Shown piece by piece: positions 36,236-44,617 of a DNA stretch of 64,000 nt. Origin of the DNA: Kitasatospora gansuensis (GTDB lineage Bacteria; Actinomycetota; Actinomycetes; Streptomycetales; Streptomycetaceae). The stretch covers positions 8,122,001-8,186,000 of the forward strand of contig NZ_JACHJR010000001.1 in NCBI RefSeq assembly GCF_014203705.1. Reading direction: 5' to 3'. A model generated the notes under the pieces. The model ran no database searches, was not told the DNA's origin, and was given only the letters and a program-made list of their open reading frames with translations. The translations under genes and the position numbers were made by a program. Within the stretch, counting starts at the first letter, position 1, and each line of letters begins with the position of its first letter.

Positions 36236-36808
36236 CTACCGGAGGATCCGGAGCTCCGCCTCGATCGCCTCGCCGAGCAGTCGCCGCGCGTGGTCGAGGG
36301 GGAGTGAGCCGCTGAGCCAGCGGACGCTGAGCCCTTCGAGCAGGGCGGTGAGGCGTTCGGCGGACGCGGCGTGGGCCGGCGCCGTCCCGCTCGGGTGCGC
36401 GCGGCCAAGCAGGTACGCGATCTCGTGCACCCAGGTGTGGGTGGCCCTCGCCAGGTCCTCCCTGAGGTCCGCGTCGAAGACCGCACTGGCTCTCAACTCG
36501 CCCCAGGCGGTGCTGTTCTCGCGTACCTCGACGGTGTCCTGCAGCTCCAGCAGCAGGATCTGCGACAGCTCCGCGCGGGGGTCGTCCGTGGTGCCGGGGG
36601 CGGCCTCCGCGGTGTACCGGTCGGCCCGTTCGCCGATGAACTCCAGGGTCTCGCGGAGGATCCCGGCCCGGTCGGTGAAGTGGTAGTAGATCAAGGAGGC
36701 CGACACCCCGGCCTCGGCCGCCAGCTCGGCCACGCGCAGCCCACGCACGCCGCGTCGGCTGATGAGGCGTGTGGCGGCCCTGAGTATTTCTGTTCGACGG
36801 TCTGACAC
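36236..36808 (-). CDS. TetR-family regulator 2 of the deiminase cluster
   Basis: 190 aa from GTG 36808. The helix-turn-helix is VAELAAEAGVSASLIYYHF (about 25-44). It is closely related to TetR1 at 30731-31309 throughout. It is convergent with ureC (41 nt between stops) and divergent from the exported deiminase at 37026. Palindromes related to the 31394 site lie upstream of its own start (36841-36858) and of the divergent deiminase (36957-36974), so autoregulation and control of the second deiminase/ABC operon are likely. Confidence 0.85.
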   Translation of the reverse strand: MSDRRTEILRAATRLISRRGVRGLRVAELAAEAGVSASLIYYHFTDRAGILRETLEFIGERADRYTAEAAPGTTDDPRAELSQILLLELQDTVEVRENSTAWGELRASAVFDADLREDLARATHTWVHEIAYLLGRAHPSGTAPAHAASAERLTALLEGLSVRWLSGSLPLDHARRLLGEAIEAELRILR

Positions 36809-36840
36809 GGGCGTTCACTCTACCCGCACGCGCCGGTTCC

Positions 36841-36858
36841 TGACGAGATGTTCAGTGA
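36841..36858. promoter_or_regulatory. Weak TetR-type operator upstream of TetR2
   Basis: TGACGAGATGTTCAGTGA agrees with the 31394 palindrome at 12 of 18 positions and lies 32 bp upstream of the TetR2 start. Confidence 0.35.
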
Positions 36859-36955
36859 ATGTCTCCGCAAGGGACCGCTGGTCGGTGCGGGTATGTCGCT
36901 GATCATCGCGGTTCCGCCGCTGGAAAACCGCCCTGAATCGGGCCCGTCGTTCTCC

Positions 36956-36984
36956 TTGACTGAATTTTCAGTTCGGAGCAGGAT
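36956..36984 (+). promoter_or_regulatory. Promoter with TetR operator O3 upstream of deiminase 3
   Basis: TTGACT (36956-36961), 17-nt spacer, CAGGAT (36979-36984). The overlapping operator TGACTGAATTTTCAGTTC (36957-36974) matches the perfect palindrome in 15 of 18 positions. Transcription would start about 30 nt before the deiminase ATG. Confidence 0.6.
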
Positions 36985-37025
36985 GTGGGTCACCCCACAC
37001 CTCCCGACCCCTCTAGGGAGTCCTT

Positions 37026-38189
37026 ATGAACACGCCCGTCCCCACCCGGCGCAGCCTGCTCAAGCTCGGCGCGGCCGCCCTGCCACTGGCCGCCCTGGGC
37101 GCCACCTTCCCCGGCTCGGCGGCCCACGCCGCTACGGCGCCCTCGGGCGCCACCCTGCGGATGCCGGCCGAGACCGACCGGCACACCCGGACGTACATGG
37201 CCTGGCCGGCCCTGCAGTCGGTCTGGGACTACCAGCTCTCGGCGGTGCGCCGGGACATCGCGAACGTCGCGTACGAGATATCCCGCTACGAGCCGGTCGT
37301 CCTGCTGGCCCGCCCCGAGCAGGCCGCCGACGCCCGGTACACCTGCGGCTCGGGCGCCTACCACCCGATCGACGTCGAGGAGATCGCCAACGACGACCTC
37401 TGGATCCGCGACTTCGGCCCCACCTTCGTGGTCGCACCGGGCGCGATCGCCGGTGTGGACACCAACTTCAACGGCTGGGGCAAGACCGGCACCTCGTACT
37501 ACCAGCCGTTCCGCAACGACGCGGCCGCCGCGGCGACCCTGCTGAGCCGGTACGGGCTGGACCGGATCCGGGCCTCCTTCGTCGGTGAGGGCGGCTCGCT
37601 GGAGACCGACGGCGAGGGCACCCTGCTGGCCACGGTGAGTTCGCTGGTCAACCCCAACCGCAACCCGGGGAAGTCCCAGGCCCAGGTGGAGTCGGCACTG
37701 AAGGCGGACCTGGGCATCGACAAGGTGATCTGGGTGCCGGGTCTGGCCGGCCAGGACATCACCGACTGCCACATCGACTGCCTGGCCCGCTTCACCGCTC
37801 CCGGCCAGGTCCTGCTCGACCAGCCGGGCCCGGGCACCGACGCCCGCTGGGTGGCGGTCTACGAGGAGGCGAGGCGGGTGCTGCAGAACGCCACCGACGC
37901 CAAGGGCCGCCGCCTGCGGATCACCGAACTGCCCGGCCCCGACCGCCGGTTGATCCGGGGGCGCGGTAAGGACTTCCTGTCCAGCTACAGCAACTACTAC
38001 ACCGTCAACAGGGCGGTCATCGCGCCGCAGTTCGGCGACCGCTACGCGGACGGGGTGGCCTACGCGGTGCTGCAGGCCGCATACCCGGACCGCAGGGTCG
38101 TCCAGCTGAACATCGACGCGATCGCGAGCGGGGGCGGCGGCATCCACTGCGCCACCCAGTCCGAGCCGGCCGTGCCGTCCGCCTACTGA
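37026..38189 (+). CDS. Agmatine deiminase-family protein 3 (Tat-exported)
   Basis: 387 aa, ATG with GGGAG upstream. The signal has the twin-arginine motif PTRRSLLKLG, a hydrophobic core and an Ala-x-Ala site (AAHA) near residue 37, so a soluble exported enzyme is predicted. Active-site blocks: DDLWIRD, NFNGWGKTG, GEGGSLETDG, DITDCHID, Cys375 in GGGGIHC. It opens a run of same-strand genes: deiminase 4, five ABC-transporter genes, deiminase 5. The TetR site over its promoter ties it to the 31-36 kb operon. Confidence 0.88.
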   Translation: MNTPVPTRRSLLKLGAAALPLAALGATFPGSAAHAATAPSGATLRMPAETDRHTRTYMAWPALQSVWDYQLSAVRRDIANVAYEISRYEPVVLLARPEQAADARYTCGSGAYHPIDVEEIANDDLWIRDFGPTFVVAPGAIAGVDTNFNGWGKTGTSYYQPFRNDAAAAATLLSRYGLDRIRASFVGEGGSLETDGEGTLLATVSSLVNPNRNPGKSQAQVESALKADLGIDKVIWVPGLAGQDITDCHIDCLARFTAPGQVLLDQPGPGTDARWVAVYEEARRVLQNATDAKGRRLRITELPGPDRRLIRGRGKDFLSSYSNYYTVNRAVIAPQFGDRYADGVAYAVLQAAYPDRRVVQLNIDAIASGGGGIHCATQSEPAVPSAY

Positions 38190-38228
38190 GCACCGTCCTC
38201 ACCGATCCCTGATACGAGAAGAGTTGTC

Positions 38229-39230
38229 ATGACGTTCCGCATGCCCGCCGAGTGGACCGAGCACGAGGCGTGCCTGATGGCCTGGCCGACCCGGGCCGAC
38301 CTCTGGGGGGAGACCTTCGAGGAGGCCAAGCGGGAGTACTCCCAAGTGGCCCGCGCGATCGCTGAGTTCGAGCCGGTGACGATGGTCGCCCGGCCGGGTC
38401 AGGGCGAGGAGGCGCGGGCCCTGTGCGGAGAGGGCGTCGAGGTGGTCGAACTGCCCCTGGACGACTCGTGGTTCCGCGACTCGGGGCCGATCTTCGTGCT
38501 CGGCCCTGACGGCCAGCGGGCCGGGGTGGACTTCCGGTTCAACTCCTGGGGCGAGAAGCACTTTCCCTGGGACACCGACGACAAGATCGCCGCCCGCCTG
38601 CTGGAGCGCCTGGGCGTCGAGCGGATCGACTCCCGGATGATCCTCGAGGGCGGCGCCATCACGGTCGACGGCGAGGGCACGCTGATCACCACCGAGCAGT
38701 GCCTGCTCCACCCGAACCGCAACCCGGGCATGAGCAAGCAGGAGATCGAGGCCGAACTCCGCTCCAAGCTCGGTGTCAGCACGGTGATCTGGCTGCCCTT
38801 CGGCGGGCTGCTGGACACCGAGACCGACGGCCACGTGGACGGCGTCTGCGCCTTCGTGGCCCCCGGCAAGGTGGTGGTCCAGCTCCCGAGCGACCCGGCG
38901 CACCCCGACTACGAGCGGATGCGGGCCAACCGGGCGGTGCTGGAGGCCGCCGTGGACGCGCGGGGCCGAAAGCTGGAGATCGTCGACCTGCCGCAGAGCG
39001 CCTTCCTGGAGGTGGGCGGCAAGCACACCGAGGTGGGCTACCTCAACTTCTACATCGCCAACGGCGGCGTGGTGGTCCCGGTGGCCGGCCTCCCCGAGGA
39101 CGAGGGCGCGCTCGCGGTGATCGCGTCCGCACTGCCTGGCCGCAAGGTCGTCGGCGTGCGCTCCCGGGTGATCGCCTTCGGCGGCGGCGGTGTCCACTGC
39201 ATCACCCAGCAGGTCCCGTCGGCGAGTTGA
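38229..39230 (+). CDS. aguA: Agmatine deiminase (cytoplasmic, canonical type)
   Basis: 333 aa, no signal peptide. Of the six paralogues it is the most like classical AguA: MPAEWTEHEACLMAWP start, DDSWFRDSGPIFV, FRFNSWGEKH, LEGGAITVDGEG, TDGHVDGVCAF, Cys324 in GGGGVHCITQQ. Expected reaction: agmatine + H2O to N-carbamoylputrescine + NH3. The other paralogues carry a GQDITD-type block where this one has LLDTETDGHVDG, so it is on a separate branch. It lies 39 nt after deiminase 3 and 34 nt before the ABC binding-protein gene. Confidence 0.88.
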   Translation: MTFRMPAEWTEHEACLMAWPTRADLWGETFEEAKREYSQVARAIAEFEPVTMVARPGQGEEARALCGEGVEVVELPLDDSWFRDSGPIFVLGPDGQRAGVDFRFNSWGEKHFPWDTDDKIAARLLERLGVERIDSRMILEGGAITVDGEGTLITTEQCLLHPNRNPGMSKQEIEAELRSKLGVSTVIWLPFGGLLDTETDGHVDGVCAFVAPGKVVVQLPSDPAHPDYERMRANRAVLEAAVDARGRKLEIVDLPQSAFLEVGGKHTEVGYLNFYIANGGVVVPVAGLPEDEGALAVIASALPGRKVVGVRSRVIAFGGGGVHCITQQVPSAS

Positions 39231-39264
39231 CCCGAACCCACCCCGCACGGAAGAGAGCCCCCGC

Positions 39265-40902
39265 ATGACAGACCCGCAGAGAACCCCGCGCCGCCGGACC
39301 GCCCTCGCGGCCGCGGCCGCCCTGCTCGCCCTCACCGCCGCCTGTTCGGGCCCGCCGAAGAGCGGCACCGCCGACGGTGACGGGTACCGGCTCTCGGCCG
39401 GCACCCCCGCCGGGCAGACCGGCCTGGACTCCTTCACCTGGGCCGTCTACGCCGAACCACCCACGCTGGACTACATCTCCGCGTTCGACTACCCGCAGAA
39501 CACCGTGCTCTCCAACGTCTGCGAGAGCCTGATGCGGTGGACCCCGCAGCTGACCCTGACCCCCGGACTGGCGGAGCAGGTCAGCAACCCCGCCCCCACC
39601 ACCTGGGTCTACGACCTGCGCCCGAACGTGCACTTCCACGACGGCGGCGTGATGACCGCCGACGACGTGGTGTACAGCCTCGGCCGGCAGATGAACCCGG
39701 AGAACGCGGCCGCCTGGGCCCAGCAGTTCCAGAACGTCAGCAGCATCACGAAGACCGGCCCGCTCCAGGTCACCGTCCAACTCACCCAGCCCGACTCGCA
39801 GTTCAACCAGTACATGGCCGCCGCCGCCGGGGTGGTGGCCTCCCGGGCCGGGGTCGAGGCGGCCGGCCAGGACTACGGCACCGGCGGCAGCCTGGCCTGC
39901 ACCGGACCGTTCAAGCTGGGCACCTGGACCAAGGGCCAGTCGGTCGAGCTGCAGCGCTTCGACGAGTACTGGGGCACCAAGGCCAAGTCCGCCAAGGCGG
40001 TCTTCCGCTTCCTCACCGACCCCTCGGCCCGGGTCAACGCGATGCTCAGCGGCGAGGCGGACGGCGGCTACCTGATCCCGACCGAGAGCTACGAGCGGCT
40101 GCGCGGCAGCGGCGTGGGCACGCTGTACTTCGGCGAGGGCCTCAGCACCGTCAACGTCAACGTCACCAAAATGGCGGGCGTGCTCGGCGACGTCCGGGTG
40201 CGCAAGGCGCTCTCGCTCGCCCTGGACCGCTCCGGCTTCGTGAAGACCGGCCTCGGCGGTGCGGGCCGGGTCACCGGTTCGCTGACCAGTCAGGCCGCCT
40301 GGGCCGCCGCGCCCGAGCAGGTCCGCAAGGAGGCCTTCGAGGGGCTCACCCCCACCGCCCCCGATCTCGAGCAAGCCAAGGCGCTGATCAAGGAGGCCGG
40401 TGCGAGCGGCAAGAGCATCACCGTCGCCACCAGCCCGATCGGCCAGGACGTCTCGGTGCTGGCCACCGCTGTCCAGGCCGCCGGGGCGAAGATCGGCCTC
40501 GACGTCAAGCTCCGGACCATCGCGCCGAACGCCTTCACCGCCCTGTTCACCGACCCGAAGGCGCGCGAGGGCATCGACCTCTTCCCGGAGACGTACTACG
40601 ACTCGATCACCGACCCGCTCGACCTGCTGGCCAACTTCAAGACCGGCGCGTACCAGAACTTCGCCTCGTTCAGCGACCCCGGCTACGACGAGCTGGTGAA
40701 GAAGGCGGTCACCGCGACCGACCCGGCCGAGCGGTTCGCCGTCACCGCCAAGCTCCAGCGGACCGCCTCCGAGCAGCTGCTCTGGATCCCGGTCGCGGAG
40801 TGGCCCACCGCGGTGTTCCTGAACAAGCGGATCACCGGCGCCCCCACCACCATCTCCTACCTCTACTACCCGTGGGCGGCCGACGTGGGGGCGGCCAAGT
40901 GA
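39265..40902 (+). CDS. ABC transporter substrate-binding lipoprotein, family 5
   Basis: 545 aa. The signal peptide RRRTALAAAAALLALTAAC has its lipobox Cys at 27. The mature protein follows the SBP family 5 (Dpp/Opp/NikA) pattern: YAEPPTLDYISAFD, LAEQVSNPAPTTWVYDLRPNVHFHDG, TADDVVYSLGRQMNP, CTGPFKLGTW, VRKALSLALDR. It delivers ligand to the two permeases encoded immediately downstream (GTGA overlap). Peptides, nickel complexes or opine-like compounds are typical ligands. Given the neighbouring deiminases and urease, a nickel chelate or a guanidino/ureido compound is an attractive guess, not shown. Confidence 0.88.
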   Translation: MTDPQRTPRRRTALAAAAALLALTAACSGPPKSGTADGDGYRLSAGTPAGQTGLDSFTWAVYAEPPTLDYISAFDYPQNTVLSNVCESLMRWTPQLTLTPGLAEQVSNPAPTTWVYDLRPNVHFHDGGVMTADDVVYSLGRQMNPENAAAWAQQFQNVSSITKTGPLQVTVQLTQPDSQFNQYMAAAAGVVASRAGVEAAGQDYGTGGSLACTGPFKLGTWTKGQSVELQRFDEYWGTKAKSAKAVFRFLTDPSARVNAMLSGEADGGYLIPTESYERLRGSGVGTLYFGEGLSTVNVNVTKMAGVLGDVRVRKALSLALDRSGFVKTGLGGAGRVTGSLTSQAAWAAAPEQVRKEAFEGLTPTAPDLEQAKALIKEAGASGKSITVATSPIGQDVSVLATAVQAAGAKIGLDVKLRTIAPNAFTALFTDPKAREGIDLFPETYYDSITDPLDLLANFKTGAYQNFASFSDPGYDELVKKAVTATDPAERFAVTAKLQRTASEQLLWIPVAEWPTAVFLNKRITGAPTTISYLYYPWAADVGAAK

Positions 40903-41858
40903 GTTTCCTGAGATTCGCGGCCCGGCGGCTGGCCGAGATGGCGGCCACCCTGGCCGGCGCCTCGTTCGTGATCTTCGGCGCGATGTACCTGGCACCCGGC
41001 AGTCCGGCGAGCTTCCTGCTCGCCGGGCGGTCGGCCTCCCCGGAGGCCCTGCAGGCGGTCAACGCCCAGTACCACCTGGACGAACCGTTCCTGCTCCAGT
41101 ACGCGCGCTGGGCCGGCCAGATCCTGCACGGCGACTTCGGACGGTCCATCACCTACCGCACCGACGTCTCCCGGCTGCTCGCCGACCGGCTGCCCGCCAC
41201 CCTGCTGCTGGTGGGGATGGCGCTGGTGCTGGTGCTCGCCGTCGGTCTGCTGCTCGGCTGGATCGGCGCGGTCCGGGGCGGCGCGGCCGACTCGACCGTG
41301 CTGGTCACCACCACGGTCGCGGTCGGCACCCCGTCGTTCGTCGCGGCCGTGCTGCTCCAGGGCCTGTTCGCGGTCCAGCTGGGCTGGTTCCCCACCGGCG
41401 GTACGGGGGAGGGGTTCGGGTCGATGCTCTGGCACCTGGTGCTGCCCGCCGTGGCCCTGGCCCTCTACCTGACCGGCATGCTGGCCCGGGTCACCCGGGC
41501 CGCGATGCTCGACGTGCTCGGCCAGGAGCACGTCACCGTCGCCCGCAGCCGAGGAGTGACGGAGCATCAGGTGATCCGCCGTCACGTCTTCCGCAACGCG
41601 CTCGGCACCGTGCTGACCACCGGCGGCCTGATCGTCTCCACCCTGCTGGTCTGCACCGTGCTGGTGGAGACCGCGTTCAGCGTCGGCGGGATCGGCCAGC
41701 TGCTCGAACTGTCCACCACCACCAAGGACTTCCCCACCGTGCAGGCCATCTCCCTGATCATGGTCGGCCTGTTCATGGCCGTGAACCTGATCGTCGACCT
41801 GCTCCACCCGCTCGTCGACCCACGCGTCACGCTCGGCCCGAGAAGGGCCGCCGGATGA
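40899..41858 (+). CDS. ABC transporter permease, DppB type
   Basis: 319 aa from a GTG that overlaps the binding-protein stop. Six transmembrane segments are expected. Typical motifs: APGSPASFLLAGR, HLDEPFLLQYARW, GDFGRSI near residue 85, and the EAA-like loop with ARSRGVTEHQVIRRHVFRNAL. It forms the transmembrane channel with the next gene product; they overlap by 4 nt. Confidence 0.9.
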   Translation: MSFLRFAARRLAEMAATLAGASFVIFGAMYLAPGSPASFLLAGRSASPEALQAVNAQYHLDEPFLLQYARWAGQILHGDFGRSITYRTDVSRLLADRLPATLLLVGMALVLVLAVGLLLGWIGAVRGGAADSTVLVTTTVAVGTPSFVAAVLLQGLFAVQLGWFPTGGTGEGFGSMLWHLVLPAVALALYLTGMLARVTRAAMLDVLGQEHVTVARSRGVTEHQVIRRHVFRNALGTVLTTGGLIVSTLLVCTVLVETAFSVGGIGQLLELSTTTKDFPTVQAISLIMVGLFMAVNLIVDLLHPLVDPRVTLGPRRAAG

Positions 41859-42709
41859 CCGCCACCCTGCTGCACCGGCCCGGCCTCGCCCGGATCCGCA
41901 CCGCCCGCGCCCCGCTCCAGCTGCTCTGCCTGGGCTTCGTCGCCCTGGTCGTGCTCACCGCGCTGCTGGCCCCCTGGCTCGCCCCCGAGGACCCGAACGC
42001 CGTCGACCTTGGCAACGCCCTGGCCGGGCCGTCCGCCGAGCACCTGCTCGGGGTGGACGCCTCCGGCCGGGACACCTTCTCCCGCCTGGTCACCGGCGCC
42101 CGCACCTCGCTGCTCGGACCGCTCGGCGTGGTCGCCTTCTCGACCCTCGCCGGGGTCGCGATCGGCGTCACCGCCGCCTGGCGGGGCGGCTGGCTGGACT
42201 CGGTGCTCTCCCGGAGCACCGAACTGGTCTTCGCCTTCCCCGGCATGCTGCTGGCGATCCTGATCGTCTCGGTCTACGGCGAGGGCCTGCTCGCCCCCGT
42301 CATCGCCCTGGCCATCGCCTACCTGCCGTACGTCAGCCGGCTCACCCGCTCGCTGGTGCTGGCCGAACGGGCCCGCCCGTACGTCGAGGCGTACCAGGTG
42401 CAGGGCCACTCCGGCCCGCAGATCTGCCTGCGGCACGTCATCCCCGGCATCGCCCCCGTCGTGCTCGCCCAGTCCACCATCAACTTCGGCTACGCCCTGA
42501 TCGACCTGGCCGGCCTCTCCTTCCTCGGGCTCGGCGTCCCCGCGCTGACCCCCGACTGGGGCCGGATGGTCTTCGACGGCCAGTCCGCCGTCCAGCACGG
42601 CTACCCGCTGTCCGCGATCCTGCCCTGCGCCGCGATCGTGCTGACCGTGGTCGCCTTCAACGTGGTCGGCGAACGCTGGGCCGACCAGGTCGCCAGGAGG
42701 GACCGATGA
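41855..42709 (+). CDS. ABC transporter permease, DppC type
   Basis: 284 aa. DppC signature LLGVDASGRDTFSRLVTGARTSL after the first membrane segment, and the EAA loop with YLPYVSRLTRSLVL...YQVQGHSGPQICLRHV. It partners the DppB-type permease and overlaps the following ATPase gene by 4 nt. Confidence 0.9.
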   Translation: MTATLLHRPGLARIRTARAPLQLLCLGFVALVVLTALLAPWLAPEDPNAVDLGNALAGPSAEHLLGVDASGRDTFSRLVTGARTSLLGPLGVVAFSTLAGVAIGVTAAWRGGWLDSVLSRSTELVFAFPGMLLAILIVSVYGEGLLAPVIALAIAYLPYVSRLTRSLVLAERARPYVEAYQVQGHSGPQICLRHVIPGIAPVVLAQSTINFGYALIDLAGLSFLGLGVPALTPDWGRMVFDGQSAVQHGYPLSAILPCAAIVLTVVAFNVVGERWADQVARRDR

Positions 42710-43677
42710 CCACCCTCGACATCCAGGCCTACCGCCTGCGCCTGCCGAACACCGCCCGCCCCGTACTCGCCGGGGTCGACCTCACCGTCGACACCCGCGA
42801 GACGGTCGCCCTGGTCGGCGAATCCGGCTCCGGCAAGAGCCTCACCTCGCGCAGCGCCCTCGGCCTGCTCCCCACCGGCGCCACCACCGAGGGCACCGTC
42901 CGGGTCAACGGCGCGGACGTGCTCACCATGACGGACGATCAGCTCCGCGGGCTGCGCACCGGCACCGCCGCGATGATCTTCCAGGACCCCCGGGCCGCCA
43001 TCAACCCGCTGCGCCGGCTCGGCGACTTCCTCACCGAGAGCGTCCGGCTGAGCGGCCGTCTGGCGCCCGCGGCCGCCACCGAACGGGCCGCCGAGATGCT
43101 GGACGCGGTCGGGCTGCCGGCCTCGGTGCTCGGCCGCTACCCGGGGCAAGTCTCCGGCGGCATGCTCCAGCGGGTGATGATCGCGGCCGCCCTGATGGGT
43201 GACCCCGCGCTGATCCTCGCCGACGAGCCCACCACCGCACTGGACGTGAGTTCGCAGGCCGAGGTGGTGGCCCTGCTCGGGGACCTCCGGGACCGCTTCG
43301 GCACCGGGCTGCTGTTCGTCACCCACGACCTGGGCCTGGCCGCCGCGATCAGCGACCGGGTGTACGTGATGTACGCCGGCCGGATCGTCGAGACCGGCCC
43401 CGCCGAGGCCCTGTTCAGCCGGCCGCGCCACCCGTACACGGCCGCGCTGCTCGCCTCGACCCCGCGCCCGGACGCCCCCGGCGGCCGGCTCGCCGCCATC
43501 GAGGGCCGGCCGCCGAGCCTGCGCGAGGAACTGACGGGCTGTCCGTTCGCACCGCGCTGCCCGCTGGCCACCTTCCTCTGCACCCAGCAGGAACCGCCGC
43601 TGCTGCCGGTCGAGGCCTCGGCCGTGCGCCGGGCCGCCTGTCACCACAGCGACCGGACGGGGGCGTCGGATGCCTAG
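42706..43677 (+). CDS. ABC transporter ATP-binding protein, DppD type
   Basis: 323 aa. Walker A GESGSGKS, signature VSGGMLQR, Walker B LILADEP, and the C-terminal oligopeptide-type Cys cluster GCPFAPRCPLATFLC, found in Dpp/Opp/Nik ATPases. It energises the transporter together with the next protein. Confidence 0.9.
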   Translation: MTTLDIQAYRLRLPNTARPVLAGVDLTVDTRETVALVGESGSGKSLTSRSALGLLPTGATTEGTVRVNGADVLTMTDDQLRGLRTGTAAMIFQDPRAAINPLRRLGDFLTESVRLSGRLAPAAATERAAEMLDAVGLPASVLGRYPGQVSGGMLQRVMIAAALMGDPALILADEPTTALDVSSQAEVVALLGDLRDRFGTGLLFVTHDLGLAAAISDRVYVMYAGRIVETGPAEALFSRPRHPYTAALLASTPRPDAPGGRLAAIEGRPPSLREELTGCPFAPRCPLATFLCTQQEPPLLPVEASAVRRAACHHSDRTGASDA

Positions 43678-43699
43678 TGATGTGAAGGGAGCACCGCCG

Positions 43700-44497
43700 A
43701 TGCGGAAGACCGTTCTGGAGGTCGTCGGCCTGCAGCGTACCTACGGCGAGGTGCGGGCGGTGGACCAGGTCTCGTTCACGCTGGCCGAGGGCGGCTCGCT
43801 CGGGATCGTCGGCGAGTCGGGCTCCGGCAAGACCACCACCGCCCGGATCGTGGTCGGGCTGGAACGGGCGGACGCCGGGCGGGTCCTGGTGCACGGCCGC
43901 GACCGTACCGAGCACCGGCGTGGCCGGGCCCACCGGCTGGCCAAGGCCCGCCAGGTCCAGATGGTCTTCCAGGACCCGTACCTCTCGCTCGACCCGCGCA
44001 CCCCGGTCGGCGCCGTGCTGCGGGAGACCCTCCGGCTGCACTTCCCCGATGCGGACCACCCCCGCCGGATCGCCGAACTGCTCGACCAGGTCGGCCTCGG
44101 CCCGCGCGAGGCCGGTGCGCTGCCCCGGCAGCTCTCCGGCGGCCAGCGCCAACGCGTCGCGATCGCACGGGCGTTGGCGGTCGAACCGGCGGTCCTGGTG
44201 CTGGACGAGGCGGTGGCCGCGCTGGACGTCTCCGTGCAGGCCCAGATCCTGAACCTGCTCGCGGACATCCGCGAGCAGACCGGGATCGGGTACCTCTTCA
44301 TCACCCACGACCTCGGCGTGGTGCGGTGCGTCACCGAGGACGTGATCGTGATGCGGCAGGGGAGGATCGTCGAGTCCGGCCGGACGGCCGAGGTGCTGGC
44401 CGCGCCCCGGCACCCGTACACCCGGCTGCTGCTGGACTCCGTGCCCAGGCCGGGCTGGGACCCGAAGGCGATCGCGGCGGCGCGGCGGAGCTTGTGA
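43700..44497 (+). CDS. ABC transporter ATP-binding protein, DppF type
   Basis: 265 aa from ATG 43700, which has GAAGGGAG 8 nt upstream. ATG 43670, overlapping the previous stop, would add 10 residues. Walker A GESGSGKT, signature LSGGQRQR, Walker B VLVLDEA (the usual Pro after LDE is Ala). It is shorter than DppF and lacks the C-terminal Cys-rich tail, as seen in some NikE-type subunits. It completes a five-gene importer. Confidence 0.87.
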   Translation: MRKTVLEVVGLQRTYGEVRAVDQVSFTLAEGGSLGIVGESGSGKTTTARIVVGLERADAGRVLVHGRDRTEHRRGRAHRLAKARQVQMVFQDPYLSLDPRTPVGAVLRETLRLHFPDADHPRRIAELLDQVGLGPREAGALPRQLSGGQRQRVAIARALAVEPAVLVLDEAVAALDVSVQAQILNLLADIREQTGIGYLFITHDLGVVRCVTEDVIVMRQGRIVESGRTAEVLAAPRHPYTRLLLDSVPRPGWDPKAIAAARRSL

Positions 44498-44617
44498 CGT
44501 TCCGTCGGTTCACTGATTCGCCCGATCGGCGGCGCGCGGCCTCACCGGTGGGCTCGCCGCTCGCCCCTACTGTCGGATAGCACCTGATTCCTTGATGCGC
44601 CGCTGGGGGAAGTCGCC

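Noticed and set aside
36848..37588. Plus-strand open frame upstream of deiminase 3
   Set aside because: It overlaps the promoter/operator region and the deiminase in a different frame, with no start signal.
39180..39265. Possible guanidine riboswitch before the ABC operon
   Set aside because: The gap between genes is only 34 nt and shows no conserved paired elements of known guanidine riboswitch classes.
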